In this document: positions 25,217-33,871 of the stretch, one piece after another
How the letters are laid out: every line of letters begins with the position of its first letter
How positions within the stretch are numbered: position 1 is the first letter of the stretch
The notes under the pieces: model-generated
The model's database searches: none
Told to the model about the DNA's origin: nothing
The model's input: only the letters and a program-made list of their open reading frames with translations
Program-made: the position numbers and the translations under genes
Assembly (NCBI RefSeq): GCF_009695865.1
Contig: NZ_VUNB01000001.1
Coordinates: 310,001 to 374,000 of the forward strand
DNA length: 64,000 nt
Source: Allobaileyella intestinalis
Lineage (GTDB): Bacteria; Bacillota; Clostridia; Peptostreptococcales; Anaerovoracaceae
Reading direction: 5' to 3'

Positions 25217-25952
25217 CTACAAAAAGTATGAGTTTTCTACTCGGGAGAAAACACTGTTCTGGGCGGCTCTGGCAACAGCATCAGTGATTCTGTCCATGCT
25301 TTGCTACGGATCGCCGGTCTTCGCATTTGTGCCTCTTCTTTTTCACAAAAAAATAAAAGCATATATTCAGGAACTGTTGGTCAGCAGAAGGGAAAGCCGC
25401 TTCCTGGAAGAATTCAAGGATTTTCTGTTCATGCTTTCCACTTCTGTAGGTGCGGGACGCGGGATAACTGAGGGCATTTCAGAATCCATAAACGGAATCT
25501 GCGACATATATGGAAAGGAGTCCCTGCTTTATCCTGAGCTGAAGCAGATGGAGAGGAGGCTGACTGCCGGGAAGGAGGACGAGATTCTCGTTCTTGACGA
25601 TCTTGGGAAAAGAACAGGATACCAGGATGTAAAAGATTTCGTGATCATATGTTCAATTTGCCGTTCTACTGGTGCAAACATGATACTGGCGCTGAACAAG
25701 GCAGCATCAGTAATTATTGACAAGATGACCATTGAAAATGAGATCAGAGGAATTGTCAAGAGAAAGGAGAAAGAGGGATTGCTGATTTTTTCAATGCCGG
25801 GAATAGTACTGGCCTTTCTCAACCTCATGGCGGGAGAATACATTGAACCCTTATATTCAACTATTGCCGGACGTGTTCTCATGACTGTTGTAATAGCTGC
25901 CGATGCAGCTATATACGGAATGATAAGGAAGATTGTCAGGGTGAGGATATGA
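25209..25952 (+). CDS. tadB: Tad inner-membrane platform protein TadB
   Basis: Polytopic platform protein paired with TadC. The start is most likely TTG 25209: GGAGG (25196-25200) is eight bases upstream, and the frame before it lies inside tadA. The 247-residue protein has two hydrophobic stretches near the N-terminus (about 17-45), a cytoplasmic T2SSF-type helical domain (about 60-190; G-A-G-R-G-I-T-E-G and S-T-G-A-N-M-I-L-A-L), and two C-terminal membrane helices. The stop overlaps the ATG of the next gene (ATGA). Confidence 0.85.
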   Translation: MIDYKKYEFSTREKTLFWAALATASVILSMLCYGSPVFAFVPLLFHKKIKAYIQELLVSRRESRFLEEFKDFLFMLSTSVGAGRGITEGISESINGICDIYGKESLLYPELKQMERRLTAGKEDEILVLDDLGKRTGYQDVKDFVIICSICRSTGANMILALNKAASVIIDKMTIENEIRGIVKRKEKEGLLIFSMPGIVLAFLNLMAGEYIEPLYSTIAGRVLMTVVIAADAAIYGMIRKIVRVRI

Positions 25953-26986
25953 AAAATATTACGAACCGGCTGCAAAATGCGGTTACCAGATTGTCAGAGC
26001 TGTCTGGGGCAGAAGGAATGGGCGAAAAAGAAAAAAAGAAATTGTTCAGGAGTGTTCTTCTTGTTTCACTGATATTCCTTCTGGCAGCAGGAAAAGGTCT
26101 TTCGGAAAAGAATAAATACATTCTGGACGAAAAGGGAAATGTAATTGGAGTAACAAGAGCTGATACGGGAAGGTTATCCACTTATTCCCTGATTGCAGAA
26201 ATAAATGGAGAATACGGACAGATACGCAAAAAAACAGAGTTCACCCCGGATTATACAGAACCTGGTGGTGAGAAGAAAAAGAGGGAAGAAGAAAAAGAAA
26301 GGGGTAGAAAAGACGCTGAAGCAAGACTGAACAGCACAATTTCCGATGCTGAAAACACCCTGAAAAAGAAAATAATCCTGCCTGACCAGATGGATGATGG
26401 CACAAGGATAAAATGGACCCGGAACAGGAAAGGTGGAGGATGGGTATTTCTTTATCCGGCGATCATCATGATGATTGTGGTGTATATCTCTAGAGAGGGC
26501 TCATACAGAAATAGAAAGAGAGAAAAAGAATTGAGAAAGGAGGTGGTCCTTGATCTTCCGAGATTTACCAACCAGCTGATGCTTATGATGAATGCCGGAA
26601 TGATACTCAAAGACGCTTTCGACCAGATCTGTCTGTGCTATGAGAAGGAAGAAGGCTCAATGTCAGCTTTTCAGAAACTCGCAGTAGAGGAGCATGAATC
26701 CAATTCAGGAAACAGAGTCAGCACAGCAGAACTGATCAATGAAATGGCAGAGAAGTGCAGCAGCAAAGAACTCATGCGAATCGCTTCAATACTCAGGGAA
26801 AATGAGCGGAAGGGAACAGACATAATAGAAAATCTGGACTATGAGAGCAGATATCTTTGGGATAAAAGGAAAATAATAGCAAGAGAACAGGGAAAGATGA
26901 TGGAAATGAAGATGGCGTATCCCCTTGGGCTTCTGCTCATAGTACTTATGGTGGTGACAATGGCTCCCGCAATGCTGGAAATGTGA
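25949..26986 (+). CDS. tadC: TadC-like platform protein with an extra extracytoplasmic segment
   Basis: Second Tad platform protein, overlapping tadB by four bases. The last 170 residues match the T2SSF-like domain (L-P-R-F-T-N-Q-L-M-L-M-M-N-A-G-M, later K-M-A-Y-P-L-G-L-L-L) with a final membrane helix. Unlike usual TadC, the N-terminal half has one helix (about 35-48), then about 115 residues including Y-I-L-D-E-K-G-N-V-I-G and a highly charged Lys/Glu stretch, then another helix (about 163-180). By topology that segment should lie outside the membrane. Its role is unknown. Confidence 0.75.
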   Translation: MKNITNRLQNAVTRLSELSGAEGMGEKEKKKLFRSVLLVSLIFLLAAGKGLSEKNKYILDEKGNVIGVTRADTGRLSTYSLIAEINGEYGQIRKKTEFTPDYTEPGGEKKKREEEKERGRKDAEARLNSTISDAENTLKKKIILPDQMDDGTRIKWTRNRKGGGWVFLYPAIIMMIVVYISREGSYRNRKREKELRKEVVLDLPRFTNQLMLMMNAGMILKDAFDQICLCYEKEEGSMSAFQKLAVEEHESNSGNRVSTAELINEMAEKCSSKELMRIASILRENERKGTDIIENLDYESRYLWDKRKIIAREQGKMMEMKMAYPLGLLLIVLMVVTMAPAMLEM

Positions 26987-27012
26987 AAATTACAAACGAA
27001 AGGAGAAGAAAA

Positions 27013-27204
27013 ATGGACAGAATGATCAGGATTGAGAAGATGGTTAGATCTGCAGCAGGGAAAGTGAACAACAAGAAGGGAATGGAAATGGTGCAGGTTG
27101 CCATTCTGGTGGCTATTGCAGTTGCTATCGGAATAATATTCAAAAATGAAATAACAGACTTCGTCAACCAAACCTTCAAGAATCTGGATGCCAGCAAATT
27201 TTAG
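27013..27204 (+). CDS. flp: Flp-type (type IVb) pilin
   Basis: Small pilin, 63 residues, likely the main subunit of the Tad pilus. AAGGAGAAG at 27000-27008 selects the ATG at 27013 over a GTG at 26983. The leader ends K-K-G23, followed by M-E-M-V-Q-V-A-I-L and a hydrophobic helix, then I-I-F-K-N-E-I-T-D-F-V-N, typical of clostridial Flp1 pilins. Position +5 is Gln28 instead of the usual Glu, while a Glu sits at +2. It follows tadC directly, as expected. Confidence 0.85.
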   Translation: MDRMIRIEKMVRSAAGKVNNKKGMEMVQVAILVAIAVAIGIIFKNEITDFVNQTFKNLDASKF

Positions 27205-27209
27205 GGCCC

Positions 27210-27557
27210 ATGGAAATGAAGGTGATAATCAGAGCCATGAATCGTAAGAATGGCTCGGAAATGGTAGAAGCCAGTATTGTTCTTCCAATTATAATTCTGC
27301 TCTCGATGCTCATGATAAGGGTGATGGTCTTTTATATGGAAATCTTGGTGACTGGAAGTTCTCTTCACAGGAATCTGATTTTCCAGGAAAGGACTGACCA
27401 CGGAGTTATTATCAGGACCAGTGAAAAGGAAAGACGGGTGGATCTTGTAAACAGGGGCATACTCAGGTTTTCTCCGGGAAAAGATATAAAGGCCAGCTGG
27501 TATCTTATAAATTATGACGATACTGTAAGGTTTAAAGCGGCAGCCACATCAGATTAG
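27210..27557 (+). CDS. TadE-like minor pilin
   Basis: Short pseudopilin of 115 residues. After a basic leader comes K-N-G15 followed by S-E-M-V-E20-A and a hydrophobic helix; G15 and E20 (+5) fit prepilin peptidase processing. The rest is a small soluble domain. It starts five bases after flp and is probably co-translated. It belongs to the TadE/TadF group by layout; no closer assignment is possible. Confidence 0.7.
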   Translation: MEMKVIIRAMNRKNGSEMVEASIVLPIIILLSMLMIRVMVFYMEILVTGSSLHRNLIFQERTDHGVIIRTSEKERRVDLVNRGILRFSPGKDIKASWYLINYDDTVRFKAAATSD

Positions 27558-27583
27558 ATGAACATGTTCTGGTGAGGTGAGAG

Positions 27584-28960
27584 ATGAATAAAATAAGGGA
27601 ACGAGCCGGATCTGCAGCTCTGTTTATGGCCATTGGGATCACTGGATTTGCTGTGGCAATGGCTGTGGCAACAGCAGTTGCCAGGGAGATGACAGTGCAG
27701 AGTTCGGTCAGGACATTGGGTTCCGTCTGGTCAAAGAGTATTCTATCAGAATATGATGTGCATCTTCTGGATGACTATGGAATCCTTGCATTTTACGGAA
27801 ACGATGAAATGGTCAGGAAAAAGCTGGAAACCTACATGGAGTATTCCATGTCAGGGAAAATGAGGACGAGACTTCAGGGCGCAGAAGTTGAACTTGGAGG
27901 CTTTGAAATGGATATCGTACAGAATTTCAGGAGATCTATGAAAGAATCACTGATAACCGAGGCGGGGAAAACCATGGCCTTTGAAAAAAGAATCAAGAGA
28001 CCGCCGCTGGAACAGGATCCTTTTCCCGGCCTTTCAGGAGGAACATTTACCGGAGGCGATATTCCTGAGGAACTGGACAGCGGCAGACTGGAAGATAGAG
28101 ATGGATACCGGTATATAAGTAATCCCGTAATACTTCGGACTTTACCTTCTCGTGAAAGCAAGGACGGTTTCAAAAGCAACAGCATGGACAGAATCCTTAA
28201 AAATGGCGGCTTTGAAAACTATTCTCATCTGCCGGAGAACCTGGCATGTGAAATGATTTTTTTGAGAAATCATCTGGGAAGTCATCTGTACGCTCCAAAC
28301 AATAAAAAAAGCTATTTCCGGAACGAGTGGGAATATGTGGCAGCAGGGAAACCCTCTGACACTGAGAATCTGAAAATAGTAAGAAGGAGGTTGTTTATCG
28401 TAAGAAACGGAGCAAATCTGGCCTATCTCTGGTCAGACAGTGAGAAAACCCAGCTGACCATGGCAGTGGCTGAAATAATTTCACCTGCTGCTGCACCAGC
28501 GGTACAGCTTGTGCTTATGGAATTGTGGGCCGCTGCAGAGGCTTCATCTGATGTGGACGATCTGCTTAATGACAAGAGGGTACCGGTGATAAAGACAAAG
28601 GAAACATGGAAAACCAGTTTAAGCGGAATTCTCGAGAGCAGGGCGTTAAGAGGAAAGCTTGATGAAGAAGCTTTAAAATCCCTTGATGAGCACAGGTCAG
28701 AAATAGGAGAGGTTACAGGGAAAGCGGGAGGAAATGGCTCAGGAAATATTTCAGAAGGGCTTTCTTACGAAGAGTATTTGTCGGGAATGATTCTTTCCAT
28801 GTCCCCTGAAACCAGGACTTTAAGAATCATGGACATTGTTCAAATTAATATGAAATACAGGTATTACAAAGATTTCAACCTGAGGGAATATCACAGAGGC
28901 CTTAGATTCACCATAAAAACTAACGGCCTTGACCAGACTGGAGAGGATCAGTACAGCTGA
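27584..28960 (+). CDS. Tad-locus protein resembling DUF5702 (TadG-like)
   Basis: Membrane-anchored extracytoplasmic protein of 458 residues. One N-terminal hydrophobic segment (about 10-32) is followed by S-I-L-S-E-Y-D-V-H-L-L-D-D-Y-G-I-L-A, a pattern I associate with DUF5702 proteins of clostridial Tad loci. The remainder has no motif that I recognise. By position it may act like TadG, a minor component linking the pilus to the envelope. This is inferred from context; no enzymatic residues stand out. Confidence 0.55.
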   Translation: MNKIRERAGSAALFMAIGITGFAVAMAVATAVAREMTVQSSVRTLGSVWSKSILSEYDVHLLDDYGILAFYGNDEMVRKKLETYMEYSMSGKMRTRLQGAEVELGGFEMDIVQNFRRSMKESLITEAGKTMAFEKRIKRPPLEQDPFPGLSGGTFTGGDIPEELDSGRLEDRDGYRYISNPVILRTLPSRESKDGFKSNSMDRILKNGGFENYSHLPENLACEMIFLRNHLGSHLYAPNNKKSYFRNEWEYVAAGKPSDTENLKIVRRRLFIVRNGANLAYLWSDSEKTQLTMAVAEIISPAAAPAVQLVLMELWAAAEASSDVDDLLNDKRVPVIKTKETWKTSLSGILESRALRGKLDEEALKSLDEHRSEIGEVTGKAGGNGSGNISEGLSYEEYLSGMILSMSPETRTLRIMDIVQINMKYRYYKDFNLREYHRGLRFTIKTNGLDQTGEDQYS

Positions 28961-28992
28961 ACAGGGGAAACTTTATTGGAGAGGTAATTCGT

Positions 28993-29751
28993 ATGAGAAA
29001 GCTGCCGTTAAATAAAAAGGGAAGTTACCTTGTGGAAGGAGCTCTCTGTCTGCCCCTGTTTATTGTCTTCGTTGTTGTTCTGCTGTCTGTAATATTGATG
29101 TATGCTGCAATTGAAAATGGATATTATTGCACTGCCGATGAGATGCGCAGGGCAATGATAGAGGTACCGGCAATAAAGACAGCCTTACCTGCAGGTACAA
29201 GAGCCAGAAAGAGAATTTCTGAGTACAGTCACCTGGTAAGCAGCTGTAACCTGGCAGAGGTGAGAACAGGTGCAGTTAATGGACCTGTGGACAAGGCTAT
29301 AAAGCTCAGCATACAAGTCCATCTAAAGGCTGACAATCCTATGAACTTGATGGCAGAAGGGGATTACAGGGTTTCAGTAATGGGCAGGGCCTATGAAGGA
29401 AAGGAGAGAAGGGTCTCACCGGCTTCTGCCGCCCACATGCAGAACAGGTCGGCAGAAGGAGTTTATGTGTTTCCGAAGATGGGAGAAAAATATCATAAAA
29501 GAGGATGCACATTTTTGAAAACCAATACTCTTTCTTTTGCTCTTACGCCTTCAATAAGAAAAAAATACAAAAAATGTCCGGTGTGCAGAAGCGGGAAATC
29601 CGCAAACGGAACCATGGTATATGTGTTTCCTGAGTATGGTGAAAGTTTTCATTTGCAAGACTGCAATGTTCTTCAAAGAAAATTTACAGAGATCGAGAGA
29701 GAAACGGCATTAGAAAGGGGATACAGCCCTTGTGGAAAATGCGGCGGATGA
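28993..29751 (+). CDS. TadE-like pseudopilin with duplicated His-Cys3 motif
   Basis: Pseudopilin of 252 residues. The leader ends K-K-G10, then S-Y-L-V-E15 with Glu at +5 and a hydrophobic helix, so it should be processed by prepilin peptidase and held in the membrane or pilus. The C-terminal 95 residues contain two copies of one unit: V-Y-V-F-P, then H168-x3-C172 and C195-x2-C198; and V-Y-V-F-P, then H220-x3-C224 and C247-x2-C250. Spacing is identical in both (22 residues between the second and third ligands). The pattern resembles Ada-type zinc sites and suggests two metal-binding folds outside the cell. GAGAGG precedes the ATG. Confidence 0.7.
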   Translation: MRKLPLNKKGSYLVEGALCLPLFIVFVVVLLSVILMYAAIENGYYCTADEMRRAMIEVPAIKTALPAGTRARKRISEYSHLVSSCNLAEVRTGAVNGPVDKAIKLSIQVHLKADNPMNLMAEGDYRVSVMGRAYEGKERRVSPASAAHMQNRSAEGVYVFPKMGEKYHKRGCTFLKTNTLSFALTPSIRKKYKKCPVCRSGKSANGTMVYVFPEYGESFHLQDCNVLQRKFTEIERETALERGYSPCGKCGG

Positions 29752-29785
29752 TGGTGCCGGCAGCAGTGCAGAAAGGAGGCCCGCT

Positions 29786-30322
29786 GTGAAAAAATGGCTG
29801 AAACAGGAAATAACAGGGTATCATATGCCGATGTATCTGAATGATATCCTTACGGGAAACTATAACAGGAATTTTCTCCGTATGAGCATTATTAAAGACG
29901 GTGACGCATACATGTTTTCATATGATACGGCAGATCTGAGAAAGATAAAGACCGGAGACATGACCCTTCATGAAAAAATGCAGCTGATAAGGGGGATAAT
30001 AGAGATAAGCGAGGAAAACGATAATCATCTCGTTATGGCACGCAAGTATCTGCTGGAACCGGAGCTGATTTACAGCAGGAATAACAGCGTGACAAAAGAG
30101 AGGCTGAAATTACTTTTTTATCCTGATTTTAATGAAATGGAATTTGAGGATAAGTTAATTCTGTTCATAGACAGGATTACAGATATGAGAAAAGAAACTG
30201 AAGTTAAAGAAATGGAAGATCTGAAAGAGATGGTGCTGAAAGGTGACAGACTTAGACTGCTGAGATATCTGGACAAGAGGATTGTAAGACTTGACCCATC
30301 CGTGTATAATTCAAAAAAGTGA
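29786..30322 (+). CDS. DUF6382-like protein without an FHA domain
   Basis: Soluble 178-residue protein of unknown function at the end of the Tad operon. GTG 29786 is chosen as start because AAAGGAGG (29772-29779) is six bases upstream; the frame extends further back but there overlaps the preceding gene. The pattern (an early N-Y-N-R-N-F-L-R, then L-R-K-I-K-T-G, Y-L-L-E-P-E-L-I-Y and L-L-F-Y-P-D) resembles the N-terminal DUF6382 region that precedes an FHA phosphopeptide-binding domain in many clostridial Tad loci. Here the chain stops after this region and a helical, charged tail. Confidence 0.5.
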   Translation: MKKWLKQEITGYHMPMYLNDILTGNYNRNFLRMSIIKDGDAYMFSYDTADLRKIKTGDMTLHEKMQLIRGIIEISEENDNHLVMARKYLLEPELIYSRNNSVTKERLKLLFYPDFNEMEFEDKLILFIDRITDMRKETEVKEMEDLKEMVLKGDRLRLLRYLDKRIVRLDPSVYNSKK

Positions 30323-30329
30323 CCATATG

Positions 30330-30359
30330 TTGAGTATGATATTATCGCTTTTTGATAAT
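30330..30359 (+). promoter_or_regulatory. Probable eno promoter
   Basis: TTGAGT (30330-30335), an 18-base spacer, then GATAAT (30354-30359). The transcript would start about 20 bases before the eno ATG, with AAAAGGAGAG as ribosome site. Confidence 0.6.
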
Positions 30360-30385
30360 CTCATTTATGAAAAGGAGAGAACAAA

Positions 30386-31669
30386 ATGTGGACAAAGATT
30401 GTTGACGTAGTCGGAAGGGAAATACTTGATTCCAGAGGAAATCCAACAGTAGAAGCTGAGGTTCATCTGGAAGACGGAACTATCGGACTGGGAGATACAC
30501 CAAGCGGTGCATCTACAGGAATATACGAAGCTCTTGAACTCAGAGATGGTGACAAATCCAGATACGGCGGCAAGGGCGTAACTAAAGCCGTTGCGTACGT
30601 TAACAATGAAATACGTGAGCTTCTCATCGGAGAAGATGCATCTGACATTTACGAGATCGAGAGAAAGATGATTGCCCTGGACGGAACAGATGATAAGAGC
30701 CGTTTCGGAGCAAATGCAATTCTGGCTGTTTCTCTGGCATGTGCAAGAGCAGCTGCTGCATCACTGGATATTCCGCTCTTCAGATTCTTCGGAGGAATCA
30801 ATGGAAGAACTCTTCCGGTACCGATGATGAACATCCTCAATGGTGGTGAGCACGCATCCAATACTGTAGATGTTCAGGAGTTCATGATCATGCCAGTTGG
30901 AGCACCTACCTTCAGAGAAGCGCTGAGATGGTGTGCAGAAGTTTACCATCAGCTGGGTAAGGATCTTAAGAAGGACGGATATTCTGCTTCAGTTGGTGAT
31001 GAAGGCGGATATGCACCTGACCTTAAGGATGAGTTCCAGGTGCTGGACTACATCGTTGCTGCTGTTAAGAATTCCGGCTATGAGCCTGGCACAGACTTCG
31101 TAATAGCCATTGATGCCGCTGCAAGCGGATGGAAGACAGAAAACAAGGGCGAGTACAAGATGCCTAAGTCTGGAAGAACATTTACGTCTGAAGAGCTGGT
31201 AGAAAACTGGGAGAAGTTCTGTGCTGATTACCCAATTGCTTCCATTGAAGACGGAATGGATGAAGAGGACTGGGATGGATGGAAGCTCTTTACTGACAGA
31301 CTGGGAGACAAGATCCAGATAGTGGGAGATGACCTGTTTGTTACAAATCCTCAGCGCTTTGCCAAGGGCATAGAGCTGGGCTGTGCAAATGCAATTCTCA
31401 TTAAGCTCAACCAGATTGGAAGCATTTCAGAGACTCTTGAAACCATTTCACTTGCAAAGAAAAATGGATATAACACAATTGTTTCTCACCGTTCAGGAGA
31501 AACTGAAGATACCACAATCGCAGATTTGGTAGTAGGTGTAAACGCTGGACAGATCAAGACAGGCGCTCCTGCAAGAACAGAGAGAGTTGCCAAGTACAAT
31601 CAGCTCCTCAGAATCGAAGAAGAGCTTGGGGAGTCTGCAGACTACATAGGTACCAGGCTGTTCAAATAA
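30386..31669 (+). CDS. eno: Enolase
   Basis: Glycolytic enzyme converting 2-phosphoglycerate to phosphoenolpyruvate. The 427 residues align with the family throughout: [13 protein letters not shown] at the start, [27 protein letters not shown], the catalytic I-K-L-N-Q-I-G-S and [10 protein letters not shown]. The codons look like those of a highly expressed gene. It has its own promoter and terminator and is not part of the Tad operon. Confidence 0.98.
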   Translation: MWTKIVDVVGREILDSRGNPTVEAEVHLEDGTIGLGDTPSGASTGIYEALELRDGDKSRYGGKGVTKAVAYVNNEIRELLIGEDASDIYEIERKMIALDGTDDKSRFGANAILAVSLACARAAAASLDIPLFRFFGGINGRTLPVPMMNILNGGEHASNTVDVQEFMIMPVGAPTFREALRWCAEVYHQLGKDLKKDGYSASVGDEGGYAPDLKDEFQVLDYIVAAVKNSGYEPGTDFVIAIDAAASGWKTENKGEYKMPKSGRTFTSEELVENWEKFCADYPIASIEDGMDEEDWDGWKLFTDRLGDKIQIVGDDLFVTNPQRFAKGIELGCANAILIKLNQIGSISETLETISLAKKNGYNTIVSHRSGETEDTTIADLVVGVNAGQIKTGAPARTERVAKYNQLLRIEEELGESADYIGTRLFK

Positions 31670-31738
31670 GTCTGTGAAGGGAATGAATGTGAATCAGGGC
31701 TGATTTGCAGTTGTTGATGTAAGATAATTATGAGATTG

Positions 31739-31766
31739 CCCGGGCCTTCCCGCCCGGGTGTTTTTC
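31739..31766 (+). terminator. eno terminator
   Basis: CCCGGGC (31739-31745) pairs with GCCCGGG (31752-31758), then TG and five Ts. It ends about 20 bases before the ispH-rpsA start codon, so part of the transcription probably reads on into that gene, or a promoter lies within the eno end. Confidence 0.75.
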
Positions 31767-31784
31767 AGGTCAGGAGAAACTATA

Positions 31785-33806
31785 TTGGAAATAATCAAAG
31801 CTGATCATGCAGGCTTTTGTTTTGGTGTTCAACGGGCCCTGGATCTCACTGAGAAACAGGTCAGGGTAAACGAAGAACGTCCGGACAGTGAGAAGAAAAG
31901 GTTGTTCACCTGTGGACCGCTGATTCATAACAGTTCTGTTACGGGGCGACTGGAGGAAAAGGGAGTCCACATGATAGACGGGCTGTCTGAGGCTGAGCCC
32001 GGGGACATTGTCATAGTTCGTTCCCATGGTGAACCGGAAGAGTTTTACAAAGAAGCTGAGAGAAGAGGGATCACTCTGGTGGATTCAACCTGCGTGTTCG
32101 TAAGCCGCATTCATGATCTTGTAAAGAAGGCTGATGAGGCAGGCCGCCAGGTGATTATAATCGGCAGCCGTGATCACCAGGAGGTAATAGCCACAAACGG
32201 CTGGTGTAACTGGAACGGTGTGATAATACAGGATCCGGAAGAAGCCTGTAAGTGGGCCGTTGAATGGAAATCTTCTGAAGACGCTGTCAGGTCAACTGAA
32301 GGCGGCGAACCGCCACTAATAGTATGCCAGACCACACTGAGACAGGAGCTGCTGAATGAGATTCTGAAGGTTCTGGATGAGAATGAGATAGACTACGAAC
32401 TTCAGAATACCATATGCAATGCCACCAGAGAGAGGCAGGATGCATGTGCAGATCTTGCAGAAAAATCAGACCTTATGGTGGTAATTGGAGACCCCCAGAG
32501 CTCAAATTCCAGGAAACTGTATGAAATAGCGAAAAAACACTGCAAAAATGCGGTTTTTATAAGAGATATTTCTGAATTAGAGTTGAAAGATACTGCTAAA
32601 TATAATAGAATAGGTATTACCGCAGGTGCATCTACACCTGCATGGATTATTAAGGAGGTTATTTCCAGTATGAGCCAGAATGTTATTACTGACGAGAAGA
32701 ACCCAATGTTTGAGCTGTTAGACGAAATCGATGAGAGTACTCGTCTTCCTAAGCCAGGTGAGATCATCGAGGGTACCGTAATCGAGGTACGTGACGATGA
32801 AGTAATCGTAAACATGGGATGCAAGAAGGACGGAATCCTGCGCAAGAACGAGGTTACCCTTGAAGAGGGTCAGACCTTAGCTGATGTTTTCAAAGAGGGA
32901 GATCAGATTGAGGCCAAGGTAATGAAGTCCGATGAGGGAGAAGGCGGAATTTCCCTCTCAAAGAAGAAGCTCGAGATGAACGAGAATTACAAGGAGCTGA
33001 AGGAGTTCCTGGACAGCAAGGAGACAATCCGTGTAAAGTTCATCAGAGCGGTAAATGGCGGCATTATTGCACAGTACAAGCAGGTTACAGGATTCGTTCC
33101 AATGTCACAGCTGTCTGACAGATATATCGAGAAGGCAGACGAATTCATCGGTAAGGAAGCAGATGTAAAGGTAATCAGAGTTGATGACAGAAGAAACAGA
33201 GCTGTCTTCTCAAGAAAGGCTGTACTGGTTGACGAGAAGCGCAAGCAGGTTGAGGAAATCTGGGCTAACCTGAACGTTGGAGACATCGTTGAAGGTAAGG
33301 TAATGAGATTTACCGACTACGGCGCATTCGTTGATATCGGCGGAGTTGACGGACTGCTCCATATCTCTGAGATCAGCTGGGGCAAGCTTAAGCACCCGCA
33401 GGAAGTTCTTTCTATCGGAGATATTATCAATGTCAAGATCCTGGCACTGAACGAGGAGAAGGGCAAGATTTCTCTGGGACTGAAGCAGACACAGCCTGAG
33501 CCATGGTCACTGGTTGGCAGCAAGTATGTTGTTGGTCAGGTAATTGAGGGCAAGGTTGTTCAGATCAAGGAGTACGGCGCATTCGTTGAGCTGGAAGCTG
33601 GTCTGGACGGACTGGTTCACATTTCAGAGATCGCAAACAAGAGAGTCGACGCTGTAAGTGATGAACTTCAGGTTGGTCAGACTATCAAGGCCAAGATTAT
33701 GGACATTGATACTGACAGACACAGAATCAGCCTGAGCATAAAGGCAACCCTGGCAGATGGGGCTGAGGAATCAGATGAGGCTGAGGAAGCTGCTGAGGAA
33801 AACTAG
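31785..33806 (+). CDS. ispH-rpsA: IspH fused to ribosomal protein S1
   Basis: Bifunctional protein known from many Clostridia. Residues 1-290 are HMBPP reductase, the last MEP-pathway enzyme: [4Fe-4S] ligands lie in A-G-F-C-F-G-V, S-T-C-V-F and T-I-C-N-A-T; substrate residues are in H-Q-E-V, C-Q-T-T-L-R-Q and S-S-N-S. Residues 305-665 contain four S1 RNA-binding domains. The start is TTG 31785, with AGGAGAAAC upstream, giving M-E-I-I-K-A-D-H-A-G-F-C-F; an in-frame GTG at 31758 lies in the eno terminator stem. Inside the gene, AAGGAGG (32652-32658) precedes an in-frame ATG (32670, residue 296) exactly at the S1 boundary. Confidence 0.95.
   Translation: MEIIKADHAGFCFGVQRALDLTEKQVRVNEERPDSEKKRLFTCGPLIHNSSVTGRLEEKGVHMIDGLSEAEPGDIVIVRSHGEPEEFYKEAERRGITLVDSTCVFVSRIHDLVKKADEAGRQVIIIGSRDHQEVIATNGWCNWNGVIIQDPEEACKWAVEWKSSEDAVRSTEGGEPPLIVCQTTLRQELLNEILKVLDENEIDYELQNTICNATRERQDACADLAEKSDLMVVIGDPQSSNSRKLYEIAKKHCKNAVFIRDISELELKDTAKYNRIGITAGASTPAWIIKEVISSMSQNVITDEKNPMFELLDEIDESTRLPKPGEIIEGTVIEVRDDEVIVNMGCKKDGILRKNEVTLEEGQTLADVFKEGDQIEAKVMKSDEGEGGISLSKKKLEMNENYKELKEFLDSKETIRVKFIRAVNGGIIAQYKQVTGFVPMSQLSDRYIEKADEFIGKEADVKVIRVDDRRNRAVFSRKAVLVDEKRKQVEEIWANLNVGDIVEGKVMRFTDYGAFVDIGGVDGLLHISEISWGKLKHPQEVLSIGDIINVKILALNEEKGKISLGLKQTQPEPWSLVGSKYVVGQVIEGKVVQIKEYGAFVELEAGLDGLVHISEIANKRVDAVSDELQVGQTIKAKIMDIDTDRHRISLSIKATLADGAEESDEAEEAAEEN
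32652..32672 (+). promoter_or_regulatory. Internal ribosome-binding site and start codon for S1
   Basis: A full AAGGAGG (32652-32658) lies 11 bases before an in-frame ATG (32670) at the junction between IspH and the first S1 domain. Starting here would give a 378-residue stand-alone S1 (M-S-Q-N-V-I-T-D-E-K). From this point the codon choice also shifts towards that of the highly expressed genes in the window. Confidence 0.6.
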
Positions 33807-33819
33807 GTCAAATAGTATG

Positions 33820-33847
33820 GAGGGTCGGTGAGCCGGCCCTCTTTTTT
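33820..33847 (+). terminator. ispH-rpsA terminator
   Basis: GAGGGTCGG (33820-33828) pairs with CCGGCCCTC (33833-33841), one G-U pair, loop TGAG, followed by six Ts. A strong intrinsic terminator 24 bases before rnr. Confidence 0.85.
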
Positions 33848-33871
33848 ATAGCCGGCAGTATTGGAGAAGCA

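Noticed and set aside
31758..31784. GTG 31758 as start of ispH-rpsA
   Set aside because: It lies in the eno terminator stem. TTG 31785 has a proper ribosome site and gives the family N-terminus.
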